Below are positions 7,686 through 15,854 of a stretch of 46,953 nucleotides of DNA, in pieces (position 1 is the first letter of the stretch; each line of letters starts with the position of its first letter). The notes beneath the pieces are model-generated. The model saw only the letters and a list, made by a program, of their open reading frames with translations. It ran no database searches and had not been told where the DNA came from. This DNA comes from an uncultured Clostridia bacterium (GTDB lineage: Bacteria; Bacillota; Clostridia; Christensenellales; Borkfalkiaceae), in assembly GCA_944358655.1 (NCBI GenBank), contig CALVRO010000062.1:1-46953 (forward strand). Direction: 5' to 3'. Both the position numbers and the translations under genes were made by a program.

Positions 7686-8918
7686 ATGCACATGCAATCG
7701 CTGAAAGAGATATACAAGATAGGCCGCGGGCCCTCGAGCTCGCACACCATGGGGCCCGAGAGGGCGGCAAAGCTAATGCGGGCGCGCCACCCCGAAGCCG
7801 ACGCCTTCCGCGTGACGCTGTACGGCTCGCTGGCGCTGACGGGCAGGGGGCACGGCACGGACGCCGTACTGAAAAAGACCTTCGAGCCCCTGCCCTGCGA
7901 GGTGGTGTTCGACGGGCTCTCCCCCACTCCCGTCCACCCCAACACGCTCGACATATGCGCGCTCAAAGGCGGCAGGGAGCTTGCTCTCACCCGATTTTAC
8001 AGCGTGGGCGGCGGCACTCTTAAAATAGAGGGCGAGCCCGAAGGCAGCGCGGGGACGGACGACGCCGTGTATCCCCTTTCGACCTACGACGACATCTCCG
8101 CCTACTGCGCGGGCAAAAACATAAGGCTGTGGCAGTACGTTGAGGAGTGCGAGGGCGAGGGCATATTTACCTACCTTGCCGAGGTGTGGGAGCGCATGAA
8201 GGCGGCCATACACGAGGGCCTGACCACCACGGGCGTGCTGCCGGGGTGCTTGGGCACCGAGAGGCGCGCCCAGCACCTCTACAATCAGCGGCACATAGAC
8301 GAGTCGGCGCAGACGCGCGAAAACAGGCTGGTGTGCTCCTATGCCTTTGCCGTCAGCGAGCAGAACGCTTCGGGCGGGGTGATAGTCACCGCCCCCACCT
8401 GCGGCAGCTGCGGAGTGGTGCCCAGCGTGCTCAACTATATGCAGACGACGAGGGGATTTTCCGACGAGGACATACTTAAAGCTTTGGCGGCGGGCGGACT
8501 TGTGGGCAACATAATCAAGACAAACGCATCGATAAGCGGCGCCGAGTGCGGCTGTCAGGCAGAGATAGGTTCGGCGTGCTCCATGGCGGCAGCGGCGCTG
8601 GGCGAGCTGTTTGAAATGGGGCTCGGGCAGATAGAGTACGCCGCAGAAGTGGCCATGGAACACCACCTCGGCCTGACCTGCGACCCCATTGCGGGGCTGG
8701 TGCAGATACCCTGCATAGAGCGCAACGCCGTGGCGGCCATGAGGGCGATAAACGCGCTCAGCCTGGCCAACTTTCTGGCCGATTCCAGAAAAATATCCTT
8801 CGACCTTATAGTAAAGACCATGTACAACACGGGGCGCGACCTTTTGAACAGCTACCGCGAGACCTCCTCGGGCGGCCTCGCCAAGTACTACCCCGTGGAT
8901 AAACTGCATTTTGAATGA
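7686..8918 (+). CDS. sdaA: L-serine ammonia-lyase, iron-sulfur-dependent, single chain
   Basis: 410 residues. This enzyme deaminates L-serine to pyruvate and ammonia with a labile 4Fe-4S cluster. The N-terminal beta domain begins IGRGPSSSHTMGP, the family signature. The C-terminal alpha domain carries the cluster cysteines in APTCGSCG, GAECGCQ/GSACSMA and GLTCDPIAG. Both domains are in one polypeptide, unlike the split sdaAA/sdaAB genes of Bacillus. Two starts are possible: ATG 7686 sits only three bases after the ribosome site, while ATG 7692 (MQSLKE) is better spaced. It is monocistronic with a consensus promoter and a strong terminator, so high expression for amino-acid catabolism is likely. 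Confidence 0.93.
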   Translation: MHMQSLKEIYKIGRGPSSSHTMGPERAAKLMRARHPEADAFRVTLYGSLALTGRGHGTDAVLKKTFEPLPCEVVFDGLSPTPVHPNTLDICALKGGRELALTRFYSVGGGTLKIEGEPEGSAGTDDAVYPLSTYDDISAYCAGKNIRLWQYVEECEGEGIFTYLAEVWERMKAAIHEGLTTTGVLPGCLGTERRAQHLYNQRHIDESAQTRENRLVCSYAFAVSEQNASGGVIVTAPTCGSCGVVPSVLNYMQTTRGFSDEDILKALAAGGLVGNIIKTNASISGAECGCQAEIGSACSMAAAALGELFEMGLGQIEYAAEVAMEHHLGLTCDPIAGLVQIPCIERNAVAAMRAINALSLANFLADSRKISFDLIVKTMYNTGRDLLNSYRETSSGGLAKYYPVDKLHFE

Positions 8919-8959
8919 TACGCCCGCGCATATGCCTTAAACAACCGACGCACGGGCGA

Positions 8960-8997
8960 GGGGCGGCGGGGACTGCCGAAGCAGTCCCCGCCGCCCC
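8960..8997 (+). terminator. Terminator of sdaA
   Basis: A 17-bp perfect stem (8960-8976 with 8981-8997), CGAA loop, followed by ATTTTTA. Confidence 0.85.
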
Positions 8998-9062
8998 ATT
9001 TTTATTCCCTGCACAACCTTTGCAAAGGCGCACAAAAAAATTTTCGGCCCGCCGACATTTTC

Positions 9063-9091
9063 TTGACACATGCACGGCAATGTAATAAAAT
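9063..9091 (+). promoter_or_regulatory. Promoter of the feo operon
   Basis: TTGACA (9063-9068), 17 bp, TAAAAT (9086-9091). The leader runs ~50 nt to feoA. I see no clear Fur-box palindrome, although iron control is expected. Confidence 0.75.
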
Positions 9092-9148
9092 ATATATAAA
9101 TTAACGCAGGTTAACACCCGACGATCGGCCTGCGCGCAAGAGGCGGAC

Positions 9149-9382
9149 ATGAAACTGAGTGAAGGCATAAAGGGCGGCGACTATATCGTTGAAAAGATAG
9201 ACCTGCCCTTTGAGATGGTGAGGCGGTTGGAGGCGCTGGGCATGACCGACAGGGCGCCCGTGGAGATAGTCAACCGCAAGGGCGAGGGCATACTCATAAT
9301 AAAGCTGCGCGGCACGCGCTTCGCCCTCGGCAGCAACATCACCAAAAACATAGAGGTGAGCGAGGCGCATGAACGAAAATAA
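9149..9382 (+). CDS. feoA: FeoA, ferrous iron transport protein A
   Basis: This 77-residue SH3-like protein supports FeoB in Fe(II) uptake. It shows the FeoA pattern: MVRRLEALGMTDRAPVEIV, then ILIIKLRGTRFALG, ending at the conserved Ala-Leu-Gly turn. AGAGG precedes the ATG. It is the first gene of a three-gene operon and overlaps feoB by 14 bases in another frame, so the two are translationally coupled. Confidence 0.93.
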   Translation: MKLSEGIKGGDYIVEKIDLPFEMVRRLEALGMTDRAPVEIVNRKGEGILIIKLRGTRFALGSNITKNIEVSEAHERK

Positions 9383-11420
9383 CGAGCTTACTATAGGATT
9401 TATAGGCAACCCCAACTGCGGAAAAACGACGTTGTTCAACGCATATACGGGGGCCAATTTAAAGGTGGCCAACTGGCCGGGCGTTACGGTGGAGAAGGTT
9501 GAGGGAGCCATTAAAGACCACAACCGCAAAATACACCTTGTAGATCTGCCTGGAACGTACAGCCTGACCTCCTACACCATGGAGGAGACCGTTTCGAGGC
9601 AGTTTATTCTGAGCGACGAGGTGGACGTGGTGATAAACGTGGTGGACGCCTCCGCGCTCGAGCGCAGCCTTTACCTTACGCTGCAGCTTTTGGAGCTTAA
9701 AAAGCCCGTCATCCTCGCCCTGAACATGATGGACATAGTGCGCAAGCGGGGCATAGAGATAGACCTGCACCGCCTGCCAGAGATGCTGGGCATACCCGTT
9801 ATACCCGTTTCGGCGAGGAAGCGCATAGGGCTCGACTCGCTGATACACGCGGCCATACACCACACCGACGAACCCGAGCCCGACAGGCTGATACACGACC
9901 ACCGCACGATAAGCCGCCACATACACGACCACCACTCCGAGTACGCCATGGTGTATTCGGACGAGATAGAGGACAAGATAGACGCCGTTATGGGCGCGCT
10001 GGGCGCAAAGTATCCCGACTCGGCAAACAGGCGCTGGCTGGCAATCAAGACGTTGGAAAACGACAAGGAGATCTGCCAAAAATACCCCGTAGATCTGCCC
10101 GACGTACTCGATAAAAACTACGAATCGCGCATAATAAACGAGAAGTACGACTTTATTGACGAGATCATCCACGAGGTGATGCTGCACAAGGAGCGCAGCG
10201 ACAAATTCACCGAAAAGGTGGACGCCGTTATGACCCACAAGGTGTGGGGCATACCCGTATTTTTAGGCATAATGGCCGTGATATTCTTTTTGACCTTCTT
10301 TGTGGGCGACCTCATCAAGGCGCTTTTAGAGCTGGGGCTGGACGCGCTGTCCACCTCGGCCGCCGACGGCCTCGCCTCGGCGGGGGCCAACGAGATAGTC
10401 ACCTCCCTCCTCGTCGACGGCGTTATAAACGGCGTGGGCGTCATAATCACCTTCCTTCCCAACATACTCATACTCTTTGTCTGCCTTGCCTTTTTGGAGG
10501 ACAGCGGATACATGGCGAGGGTGGCCTACGTTATGGAGGGGATAATGAGCAGGCTGGGGCTGTCGGGCAGGGCGTTCATACCCATGCTTTTGGGCTTCGG
10601 CTGCACGGTGCCCGCGATAATGGCCTCGCGCGCGCTCGAAAGCAAGCGCGACAGGTATAAGGTAATGCTTGTCACCCCCTTTATGAGCTGCAACGCCCGC
10701 CTGACCATATACATACTCTTTGCCGAGATGTTCTTCGGCTCCTACGCCATGCTAGCGGCGTACTCCATGTACCTGATCGGCATACTCGTGGCCATAGCCG
10801 TGTGCGCGGTCATGCACCTCATCGACAAAAAGAAGCAGGAGCCCAACTATCTTCTGATAGAGCTGCCCGAATATAAGATGCCCGACGCCCGCGCCGTGGG
10901 CGTGTACGTCTGGGAGAAGGTAAAGGACTACCTTGTAAAGGCGGGCACCACGATATTTGTGGCGACGCTCATTCTGTGGGCGCTGCTGTACTTCGGCCCC
11001 GAAGGCTTTGTTTCGGACATGAGCAACAGCTTTGCGGCATATGTGGGCAAATTCCTCGCGCCCGTGTTCATACCCGTGGGATTGGGGTTCTGGCAGATAG
11101 TTGTGGCGCTGATAGCGGGCATATCCGCCAAGGAAGTCGTAGTTTCGAGCTGCGCGATACTCTTCGGCATAGCCAACACGGGCTCGGCCGAGGGCATGGC
11201 CGCCTTCACCTCCGCGCTCGCGGGCATAGGCTTCGGGCCGTTGAACGCCTTCTGCCTGATGGTGTTCTGCCTACTCTACATACCCTGCGCCGCCACTATT
11301 GCCACTATACACAAGGAGTCCAAGAGCTGGGCGTTCACCCTCGGCTCGACGGCCTTCCAGCTGGCCGTGGCGTGGTTGGTAACGCTTGTCGTCTATCAGA
11401 TAGGCGCGCTGATAGTGTGA
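9369..11420 (+). CDS. feoB: FeoB, ferrous iron transport protein B
   Basis: 683 residues. The N-terminal G-domain has G1 GNPNCGKT (13-20), G3 DLPG, and G4 NMMD. A helical spacer follows, then a polytopic membrane domain with two Gate motifs, around GFGCTVPAIMASRAL and around the C-terminal region with LLYIPCAATIATI. It transports Fe(II) across the cytoplasmic membrane. The spacer between G-domain and membrane domain (about residues 159-192) contains about nine histidines, more than usual, and could bind metal. The start overlaps feoA; a GAGG lies upstream of the ATG inside feoA. Followed 13 bases later by a small FeoB-associated gene. Confidence 0.97.
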   Translation: MNENNELTIGFIGNPNCGKTTLFNAYTGANLKVANWPGVTVEKVEGAIKDHNRKIHLVDLPGTYSLTSYTMEETVSRQFILSDEVDVVINVVDASALERSLYLTLQLLELKKPVILALNMMDIVRKRGIEIDLHRLPEMLGIPVIPVSARKRIGLDSLIHAAIHHTDEPEPDRLIHDHRTISRHIHDHHSEYAMVYSDEIEDKIDAVMGALGAKYPDSANRRWLAIKTLENDKEICQKYPVDLPDVLDKNYESRIINEKYDFIDEIIHEVMLHKERSDKFTEKVDAVMTHKVWGIPVFLGIMAVIFFLTFFVGDLIKALLELGLDALSTSAADGLASAGANEIVTSLLVDGVINGVGVIITFLPNILILFVCLAFLEDSGYMARVAYVMEGIMSRLGLSGRAFIPMLLGFGCTVPAIMASRALESKRDRYKVMLVTPFMSCNARLTIYILFAEMFFGSYAMLAAYSMYLIGILVAIAVCAVMHLIDKKKQEPNYLLIELPEYKMPDARAVGVYVWEKVKDYLVKAGTTIFVATLILWALLYFGPEGFVSDMSNSFAAYVGKFLAPVFIPVGLGFWQIVVALIAGISAKEVVVSSCAILFGIANTGSAEGMAAFTSALAGIGFGPLNAFCLMVFCLLYIPCAATIATIHKESKSWAFTLGSTAFQLAVAWLVTLVVYQIGALIV

Positions 11421-11433
11421 AAGGAGGCCGAAT

Positions 11434-11610
11434 ATGTGGGCTACGATATTGGTAAGCGCCCTTATAGGCGTGTGCGCCGCAGGGGCCGTTACCGCCATGA
11501 TATGGCGCAAAAAGAAGGGCAAAACGTGCTGCGGAGGGTGCTCCTCCTGCCCCTGCCGCTGCCAAAAAAAGACAGAGGCGAGGGCGGAGAAAAATAACCC
11601 GTTCGTATAG
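11434..11610 (+). CDS. FeoB-associated Cys-rich membrane protein
   Basis: A 58-residue protein with one N-terminal membrane helix (about 3-24), a basic stretch WRKKKGK, and a Cys cluster TCCGGCSSCPCRC. This is the standard layout of the FeoB_associated family found directly after feoB in Firmicutes, where it is thought to help deliver or gate iron. AAGGAGG lies at an ideal distance before the ATG, and the gene starts 13 bases after feoB. Third gene of the feo operon. Family function is not experimentally settled. Confidence 0.9.
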   Translation: MWATILVSALIGVCAAGAVTAMIWRKKKGKTCCGGCSSCPCRCQKKTEARAEKNNPFV

Positions 11611-11612
11611 AA

Positions 11613-11986
11613 TACCAGACGAGAATAAAACGAGCCTGATTTAAAGCGGGCATATTGCCCCATCTACCGTGTTACATGCGGGCTTTGCCTTGTATCTAAA
11701 GCAATCTGCCCGCTTTAAATTGCTTAGCACCCTTAAATAGCGTATTTTGGGATGAATTGGCACGATGACGAAGCAGCAATGCCCACTCGCATTGCAATGA
11801 GGAAGAGCGACAAGGCGCCGAAAGACGAGCCTTGTTTTCTCAAAAACAGTGGACACCCACTGTTTTTGCAAGGCGAGATGAGTGAGCGCATATGCAAGCG
11901 CGAACGGTGACCGAGCAAGGCGGTATTTTCACCTCTTGCCTTGCGAGAAGCATTTAAGGGCGGGTTCGTATTACTCTCGTCTGGTA
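11613..11986. mobile_element. 374-bp MITE-like element with 26-bp terminal inverted repeats
   Basis: The ends 11613-11638 and 11961-11986 are inverted repeats matching at 22 of 26 positions, beginning TACCAGACGAGA. If the outer TA is the duplicated target, the arrangement fits IS630/Tc1-mariner-type insertion. Inside are further inverted pairs: 11639-11657 with 11701-11720, a 7-bp GCAATGC hairpin near 11780, and an AAAAACAGTGG hairpin near 11843-11868. Open frames inside the element overlap one another and have no ribosome site, so I treat it as non-coding. It lies just after the feo operon. A structured non-coding RNA is the alternative. Confidence 0.65.
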
Positions 11987-11987
11987 A

Positions 11988-12017
11988 GGCCGAAAGCCTT
12001 TTTAAAGGCTTTCGGCC
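11988..12017. terminator. First of three tandem hairpins
   Basis: Arms GGCCGAAAGCCTTT and AAAGGCTTTCGGCC pair perfectly with a two-base centre. It directly abuts the right end of the MITE-like element. No U-tract follows. Confidence 0.5.
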
Positions 12018-12023
12018 GCATAT

Positions 12024-12049
12024 ATGGCGGGGGCAACGCCCTCCGCCAT
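12024..12049. terminator. Second tandem hairpin
   Basis: ATGGCGG-GGG pairs with CCC-TCCGCCAT around CAACG. It sits between two stronger hairpins with no gene between them. Confidence 0.45.
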
Positions 12050-12053
12050 GCAC

Positions 12054-12082
12054 GACGGGCGCCGCTTGCAGCGGCGCCCGTC
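12054..12082 (+). terminator. Third tandem hairpin with T-tract
   Basis: A 12-bp perfect stem (12054-12065 with 12071-12082) followed by ATATTTTT. It is the best candidate for the final terminator of the feo operon. Confidence 0.65.
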
Positions 12083-12136
12083 GTCATATTTTTAAGTTAA
12101 ACATGTTTGGCCGCAAAGGCTTCTGGCCCGCCGCGC

Positions 12137-12508
12137 TCAGTCCTCGCCGTCAAAGCCGGGCAACTCTTCCCCGCCCGACACAGAGGCAAATTTTTTATAC
12201 CATTGCTCGGCCCTTTGGGCGTCGGGCGGAACAAATATGCCCTTCGACCAGTACTCGGCGAGGATGAAGCAGGCCTCGGCGTCGCCGCCCTCGGCATAAG
12301 CCGTTATGCGGGACAGATAGCCGTCGATGAGCTGTTTGGCGCTGGCCTTGTCCACGAAAGTAAGGCCGTTGCCCGTGTGCATGCAGAGCGCCAGCCCGTA
12401 GGCGCAGCGCTCGTCGCCGAGCTCGAGCGAATTGCGGAATGCGGAGGCGGCGTGGAGATAGTCGCCCTCGCGATAAAATTTCATTGCCTGAGTAAAAGTA
12501 TAGGGCAT
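12137..12508 (-). CDS. Sel1/TPR-like repeat protein
   Basis: A 123-residue helical protein with repeat-like segments: FTQAMKFYREGDYLHAASAF, then CAYGLALCMHTGNGL, and ACFILAEYWSKGIFVPPDAQRAEQWYKKFA, the last matching the Sel1-like repeat pattern. Such repeats bind proteins; the partner is unknown. AGGGGGTG lies seven bases before the ATG. It is a single gene on the minus strand, convergent with the feo operon. Confidence 0.75.
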   Translation of the reverse strand: MPYTFTQAMKFYREGDYLHAASAFRNSLELGDERCAYGLALCMHTGNGLTFVDKASAKQLIDGYLSRITAYAEGGDAEACFILAEYWSKGIFVPPDAQRAEQWYKKFASVSGGEELPGFDGED

Positions 12509-12536
12509 GCCGCCACCCCCTTACGCGCTTTTTTAT

Positions 12537-12565
12537 ATGATAATACAAAATTGCCCTCAAGTCAA
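12537..12565 (-). promoter_or_regulatory. Promoter of the Sel1/TPR-like gene
   Basis: Minus strand: TTGACT (12560-12565), 17 bp, TATCAT (12537-12542). A second TATAAT lies at 12601-12606 without a good -35. Confidence 0.6.
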
Positions 12566-12671
12566 GAGCATGTTTAAAATTTTCCCCCGAAACCTTTGCG
12601 ATTATACCACCCACGCGCCATACTTTGATTTTGCCCGTTCAATCCGTTGACAATGTGCGAATAAACGGGTT

Positions 12672-12695
12672 GCGGGGCGCTTAAAAGCGCCCCGC
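12672..12695. terminator. Hairpin downstream of the GH3 remnant
   Basis: GCGGGGCGCTT pairs with AAGCGCCCCGC. TTTTT follows on the plus strand, although no plus-strand gene precedes it. On the minus strand it lies downstream of the GH3 remnant, with a weaker U-tract. Confidence 0.55.
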
Positions 12696-12744
12696 AGTTT
12701 TTAATTAAATAATTGACCTTCAGGCCTGCCGGTCGGGTCACGCC

Positions 12745-13405
12745 TCACGCGGCGCCGCCCTCCGCCTGCCTTTTGCGAAGTTTGAGAACGATAAACACGC
12801 ACCATACCGCAAGGCCTGCAGGCACGACGCAGTCGAGCGAGATTATGAGCGCCAGCCACCACTCCATGCTGTAACCTATGATATCCACGTTCATTGAGTT
12901 GCTGTTGGCGACCACATACAGAATATTGTGGGAGGCGTTGCGGAGTATCTGCACATCCTTTGGATCGCTGAAATCGCAGTCCGTCCACATCAGATTTTCG
13001 AGCGAGGTGAGGATGAGGTCGTTGCCCGCATACAGCATCTGGCGGGAATTCATAACGGTATTGTCCGTCTTGTAATCGCTTATAACAAGGCCTTCAAAGC
13101 CCCATTCGCCGCGGAGTATGCCCGTCATAAGGCGGTAATCGCCGCCCGTCCACGTTATGCCTATGCGGTTGAAAGAGCTCATAACTCCCCTGCTTCCTTC
13201 AAACTCTTCCACTCCGTCCTCCATTGCCGTAGGGGAATGGCTTACGTCCGACTCTCCCTTAACGGCCATTTCGAAGGGCTTGAGATAGAGCTCGCGCAGG
13301 GCCTGCTCGGTGCAGTATGTAGCTATGCCGTTGCGCGCCGTTTCCTGCTCGTTTATGGCAAAGTGCTTGAGGTCGGTGTAAACGCCCTTCTGCGCCGCGC
13401 CGTCT
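12745..13405 (-). pseudogene. C-terminal part of a GH3 beta-glucosidase (truncated)
   Basis: The frame reads KHFAINEQETARNG, then FEMAVKGESDVSHS, GGDYRLMTGILRGEWGF, and EGLVISDYK with the candidate nucleophile Asp of GH3 enzymes. It ends with a membrane helix (about the last 40 residues, WWLALIISLDCVVPAGLAV) and a basic tail. This is GH3 sequence lacking its N-terminal half, of the subgroup in which the barrel lies C-terminal. At about 13395-13405 the homology stops and the preceding DNA is the response-regulator gene in another frame. An internal ATG at 13269 would give 174 residues, but no functional enzyme is expected. A deletion between adjacent genes, or an assembly chimera, explains the junction. 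Confidence 0.8.
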
Positions 13406-13601
13406 CCATGCCGTTGATATTGGGCAGCGCTATATCGAGGAACACAAGGTCGTAAAGCTTGCTCTTCTCCAAAAACGCCAGTCCGTCCGCATACACGTCT
13501 ACGGCAAAGGTTTCGCCGTGCTCTTCGGAATATGTAAATAAATAGGTTTTGAGTATGTTCTGATTTAACTCTTCGTCCTCAACTATGGCGACCCGTATCA
13601 C
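13353..13601 (-). pseudogene. Response regulator receiver domain, truncated
   Basis: It starts with GTG at 13601, overlapping the kinase stop (GTGA). The first ~68 residues are a receiver domain: IRVAIVEDEELNQN with the acidic pocket, and YDLVFLDIALPNINGMETA with the phospho-acceptor Asp. After META the frame becomes Arg-rich and stops at 82 residues, where the DNA switches to GH3 sequence. The rest of the receiver and the DNA-binding output domain (LytTR expected next to this type of kinase) are missing. Probably inactive, unless the stub acts as a phosphate sink. Confidence 0.8.
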
Positions 13602-14968
13602 TTCACGTCCCCTCCCTCCGATCTTTCGGGCAACAGAATATTGAGCTTGAATATGCCGTTTTCGGCCTTTATATTCATGGTACCCTCGTACTTGTTCACT
13701 ATGGCGCTTATGCTCTTCATGCCGAACCCGTGCACACGGCTGTCGCCTTTGCTGACGGGCAGGCCGTTTCTGAACTCTATCGCCTCTGCGTCCCTGCAAT
13801 AATTTTCAACGCCTATATATACCATTTCGCCCACCCGCTTTATGGTGAGGCGGATGAACCTGTGCTCCTCGTCGTCGATATCCTTTACCGCGTCGAAGGC
13901 GTTATGTATGCTGTTCTGCAAGAGGGAATACAGATCGCCCGTCTGCACAAAGTCCACCAGCTTGCCGTCCACCACGCAGATGAGATTTATATTGTTGTTG
14001 TGGCAGAGTATGCTCTCCTCCGACAGGACGATATCCACTACTTCGTTGCCCGTCTTCATGGTCTCTTCGTAGATGTTTATGGCCCGCTCTATTTCGCCGA
14101 GTTCGCGCTGATCTATGTGGTCTTTAAGGCGTATGGCCCTCATTCTGTGCCTGAGATCGTGGCACTTGATATTTATGTACTCTATATTTTCCCTGCGCGT
14201 TTCGTAGAGCTTTTTATCCTTGTCCCACAGAGTTTCAACTATCCGCAGCTCGGTTTCGAGCTTTTCGGTGTCTATCATAGAAAACTGCAGAATGAGGATG
14301 AGCACGCAGCTCGTTATCCCGTAAATACAGAAAAAACTGAGGACAAACTGCGAAGTCGCCGCCTCGTTATGCACTATGAACGCGTTGAGGATTATGTCGA
14401 TGAACAGTATTGCCGCGGAAAGGATGAACAGCCGCCATCTCCTCAGCTCCAGACTCTCCACCTTTGCCAGCCTCAGGCGCGTCACCGCCCATACCACGAC
14501 GTAGACGACGGCGTGGACTTCGAGAAAAATAGACAGCGAAAGCCACGCATATTTGCCCGAGATAAATTCTCCCGACGAATATATATTGCCCTCGTTTATG
14601 CCCAGCATGGTTATTATCAGCGTGTATATCTGATAGGAAATGTGCTGAACGGTGTACGCCCAGCAGCCGCAGAAGAGTATGCTGCTCCAGTTTTCGTCGC
14701 GGGAAAACTTTGTCGCGCACAGAAAGAGTGCAAAAATAACAAAAAAGAGCACCATCGTATAGAAGCTTGAATACGACAGTATGGGCAGAGCAAAGGTTAC
14801 GGCGAACAGCATTAACACGGACGCCGCCAGCCGCGCCGCAAAGGGCTGTCGGCGCCTGAGCTTTCCGCCTATCAGGCTGCCCGCCACAAAGAGCTCTATC
14901 AAAAATACGATTTTATACCAGAACAGCGACGACGAAAGATCGTACATGTCGGCTATATTCCATATCAT
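13598..14968 (-). CDS. GHKL-type sensor histidine kinase (AgrC/ComD-like)
   Basis: 456 residues. About six membrane segments occupy residues 12-230. A linker helix leads to the dimerisation helix with CHDLRH (about 269-274; the His is the likely phosphorylation site). The GHKL ATP-binding domain follows, with N-box QNSIHNAFDAV and G-box VHGFGMKSI. Kinases of this type usually sense peptides and signal to a LytTR regulator. The start at 14968 has AGAGGGGTGG before the ATG; a longer frame to 15031 is less likely. It is followed with a 3-bp overlap by its response regulator, which is broken, so the pathway output is probably lost here. Confidence 0.88.
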   Translation of the reverse strand: MIWNIADMYDLSSSLFWYKIVFLIELFVAGSLIGGKLRRRQPFAARLAASVLMLFAVTFALPILSYSSFYTMVLFFVIFALFLCATKFSRDENWSSILFCGCWAYTVQHISYQIYTLIITMLGINEGNIYSSGEFISGKYAWLSLSIFLEVHAVVYVVVWAVTRLRLAKVESLELRRWRLFILSAAILFIDIILNAFIVHNEAATSQFVLSFFCIYGITSCVLILILQFSMIDTEKLETELRIVETLWDKDKKLYETRRENIEYINIKCHDLRHRMRAIRLKDHIDQRELGEIERAINIYEETMKTGNEVVDIVLSEESILCHNNNINLICVVDGKLVDFVQTGDLYSLLQNSIHNAFDAVKDIDDEEHRFIRLTIKRVGEMVYIGVENYCRDAEAIEFRNGLPVSKGDSRVHGFGMKSISAIVNKYEGTMNIKAENGIFKLNILLPERSEGGDVK

Positions 14969-15043
14969 ACCACCCCTCTTAACTGTGGTTCCGTTGCCCG
15001 AAAGATATCCGGCAACATGTTTGCCGTACACTTGTACTTTTAT

Positions 15044-15072
15044 AGTATAGCATTAAAATATTAGTTCGTCAA
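15044..15072 (-). promoter_or_regulatory. Promoter of the kinase operon
   Basis: Minus strand: TTGACG (15067-15072), 17 bp, TATACT (15044-15049). The leader is about 70 nt. The stretch 15073-15257 between it and the repeat cassette shows no gene or site I can identify. Confidence 0.72.
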
Positions 15073-15259
15073 TACTCAATTCTCGCCCCAAAACCTACCA
15101 ATTTTCGCCATTATTTTAAAATAAAGCAATTTAAAAGTTGAGGGGGCTTCACTTCCCTCCTCCGCTGCAGACGCCGCCGCTGCGGCAGCCAAACGAACGG
15201 TAACAAACACAACGCCCAAAAGAATTTTAATACAAGCGCACAAATTCTAGGCATTGTCA

Positions 15260-15300
15260 AAAGCGGCGGGGAGAAGTTATTAACTTCTCCCCGCCGCTTT
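15260..15300 (-). terminator. Terminator of cassette A
   Basis: Near-perfect 20-bp inverted repeat (15260-15279 with 15281-15300), followed by TTTT on the minus strand. It is ~260 bp downstream of the small ORF, so the transcript would carry a long 3' region (15301-15558) with no supported ORF. Confidence 0.75.
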
Positions 15301-15558
15301 AATTGTATAGAGCATTTGTGGAAATATTCAAAATAATATCGATGGAATTGCTTCCTGTCCTATACCGTATAGTTGAGGCGCACAAGAACGCCTGACCCGC
15401 AGAAATTGCGGCAACAGAATAACGGCGCACAAACTTATAATGCGATACTTTCTATTACTTTTTATCGCCCGCAAGGCGCTATAAATTTACCGCCGTGTTC
15501 TCAAACGCACGGACATATGTGCCGTCGAACGCGGTTTCTGCCGCAGCAGATAAAGGCT

Positions 15559-15768
15559 TCAGTTTACGGGGAAGCGCTCCTCTATGTCGTAGTTTAGCCC
15601 GCAGGCGGCCGCCTCCTCCCAGCGCTGAACTACTTCGAGACACTCGACATAGGCTATCCTTTGACCCTCTATGAACTGACTGCCGTAGCTCTCCTCAAGC
15701 TCCGCCAGACGATCTTCGAGCACGCCAATGAGGTATTTCAATGTATCTTCTGCATTTAGCTTGTCCAT
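15559..15768 (-). CDS. Small helical hypothetical protein (cassette A)
   Basis: 69 residues starting MDKLNAEDTLKYLIGVLED. It is nearly identical to the product at 19103-19312. Acidic and predicted all-helical, with the conserved run IEGQRIAYVECLEVVQRWEE. I do not recognise the family. It lacks the SQELD motif of Spo0E-type phosphatases, which I considered because of the upstream 0A-like boxes. The ATG at 15768 has no clear Shine-Dalgarno and lies ~10 nt after the predicted transcription start; a TTG at 15783 is less likely. Conservation between copies of coding sequence and promoter argues for function. Confidence 0.65.
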   Translation of the reverse strand: MDKLNAEDTLKYLIGVLEDRLAELEESYGSQFIEGQRIAYVECLEVVQRWEEAAACGLNYDIEERFPVN

Positions 15769-15784
15769 TTTTGTACCAGCCAAA

Positions 15785-15813
15785 ATTATATTTGTATTTT
15801 CATTTTACAACAA
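15785..15813 (-). promoter_or_regulatory. Promoter of cassette A ORF
   Basis: Minus strand: TTGTTG (15808-15813), 17 bp, TATAAT (15785-15790). Conserved in copy B. The start codon follows with a very short leader. Confidence 0.72.
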
Positions 15814-15854
15814 ATTTTTCCGTATGGCAACACCTTTTTAATAAATTTTTTCAA

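Noticed and set aside
7773-8909. A 378-codon open frame antisense to sdaA
   Set aside because: It is a GC-rich shadow of a conserved gene, has no ribosome site and an unprotein-like composition rich in His, Arg and Gly.
11733-12053. A 106-codon minus-strand frame through the MITE-like element
   Set aside because: It crosses the element's right end and two hairpins, has no ribosome site, and several frames are open there because of base composition.
13730-14770. A 346-codon plus-strand frame antisense to the sensor kinase
   Set aside because: The minus-strand kinase has all its motifs; the opposite frame is a by-product of codon bias.
15301-15558. A second short ORF downstream of the cassette ORF
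   Set aside because: A frame is open in both copies, but it has no start or ribosome site and the copies differ there more than in the main ORF.
15559-15768. Spo0E-type phosphatase identity for the duplicated small protein
   Set aside because: The length is similar and 0A-like boxes lie upstream, but the SQELD signature is missing.
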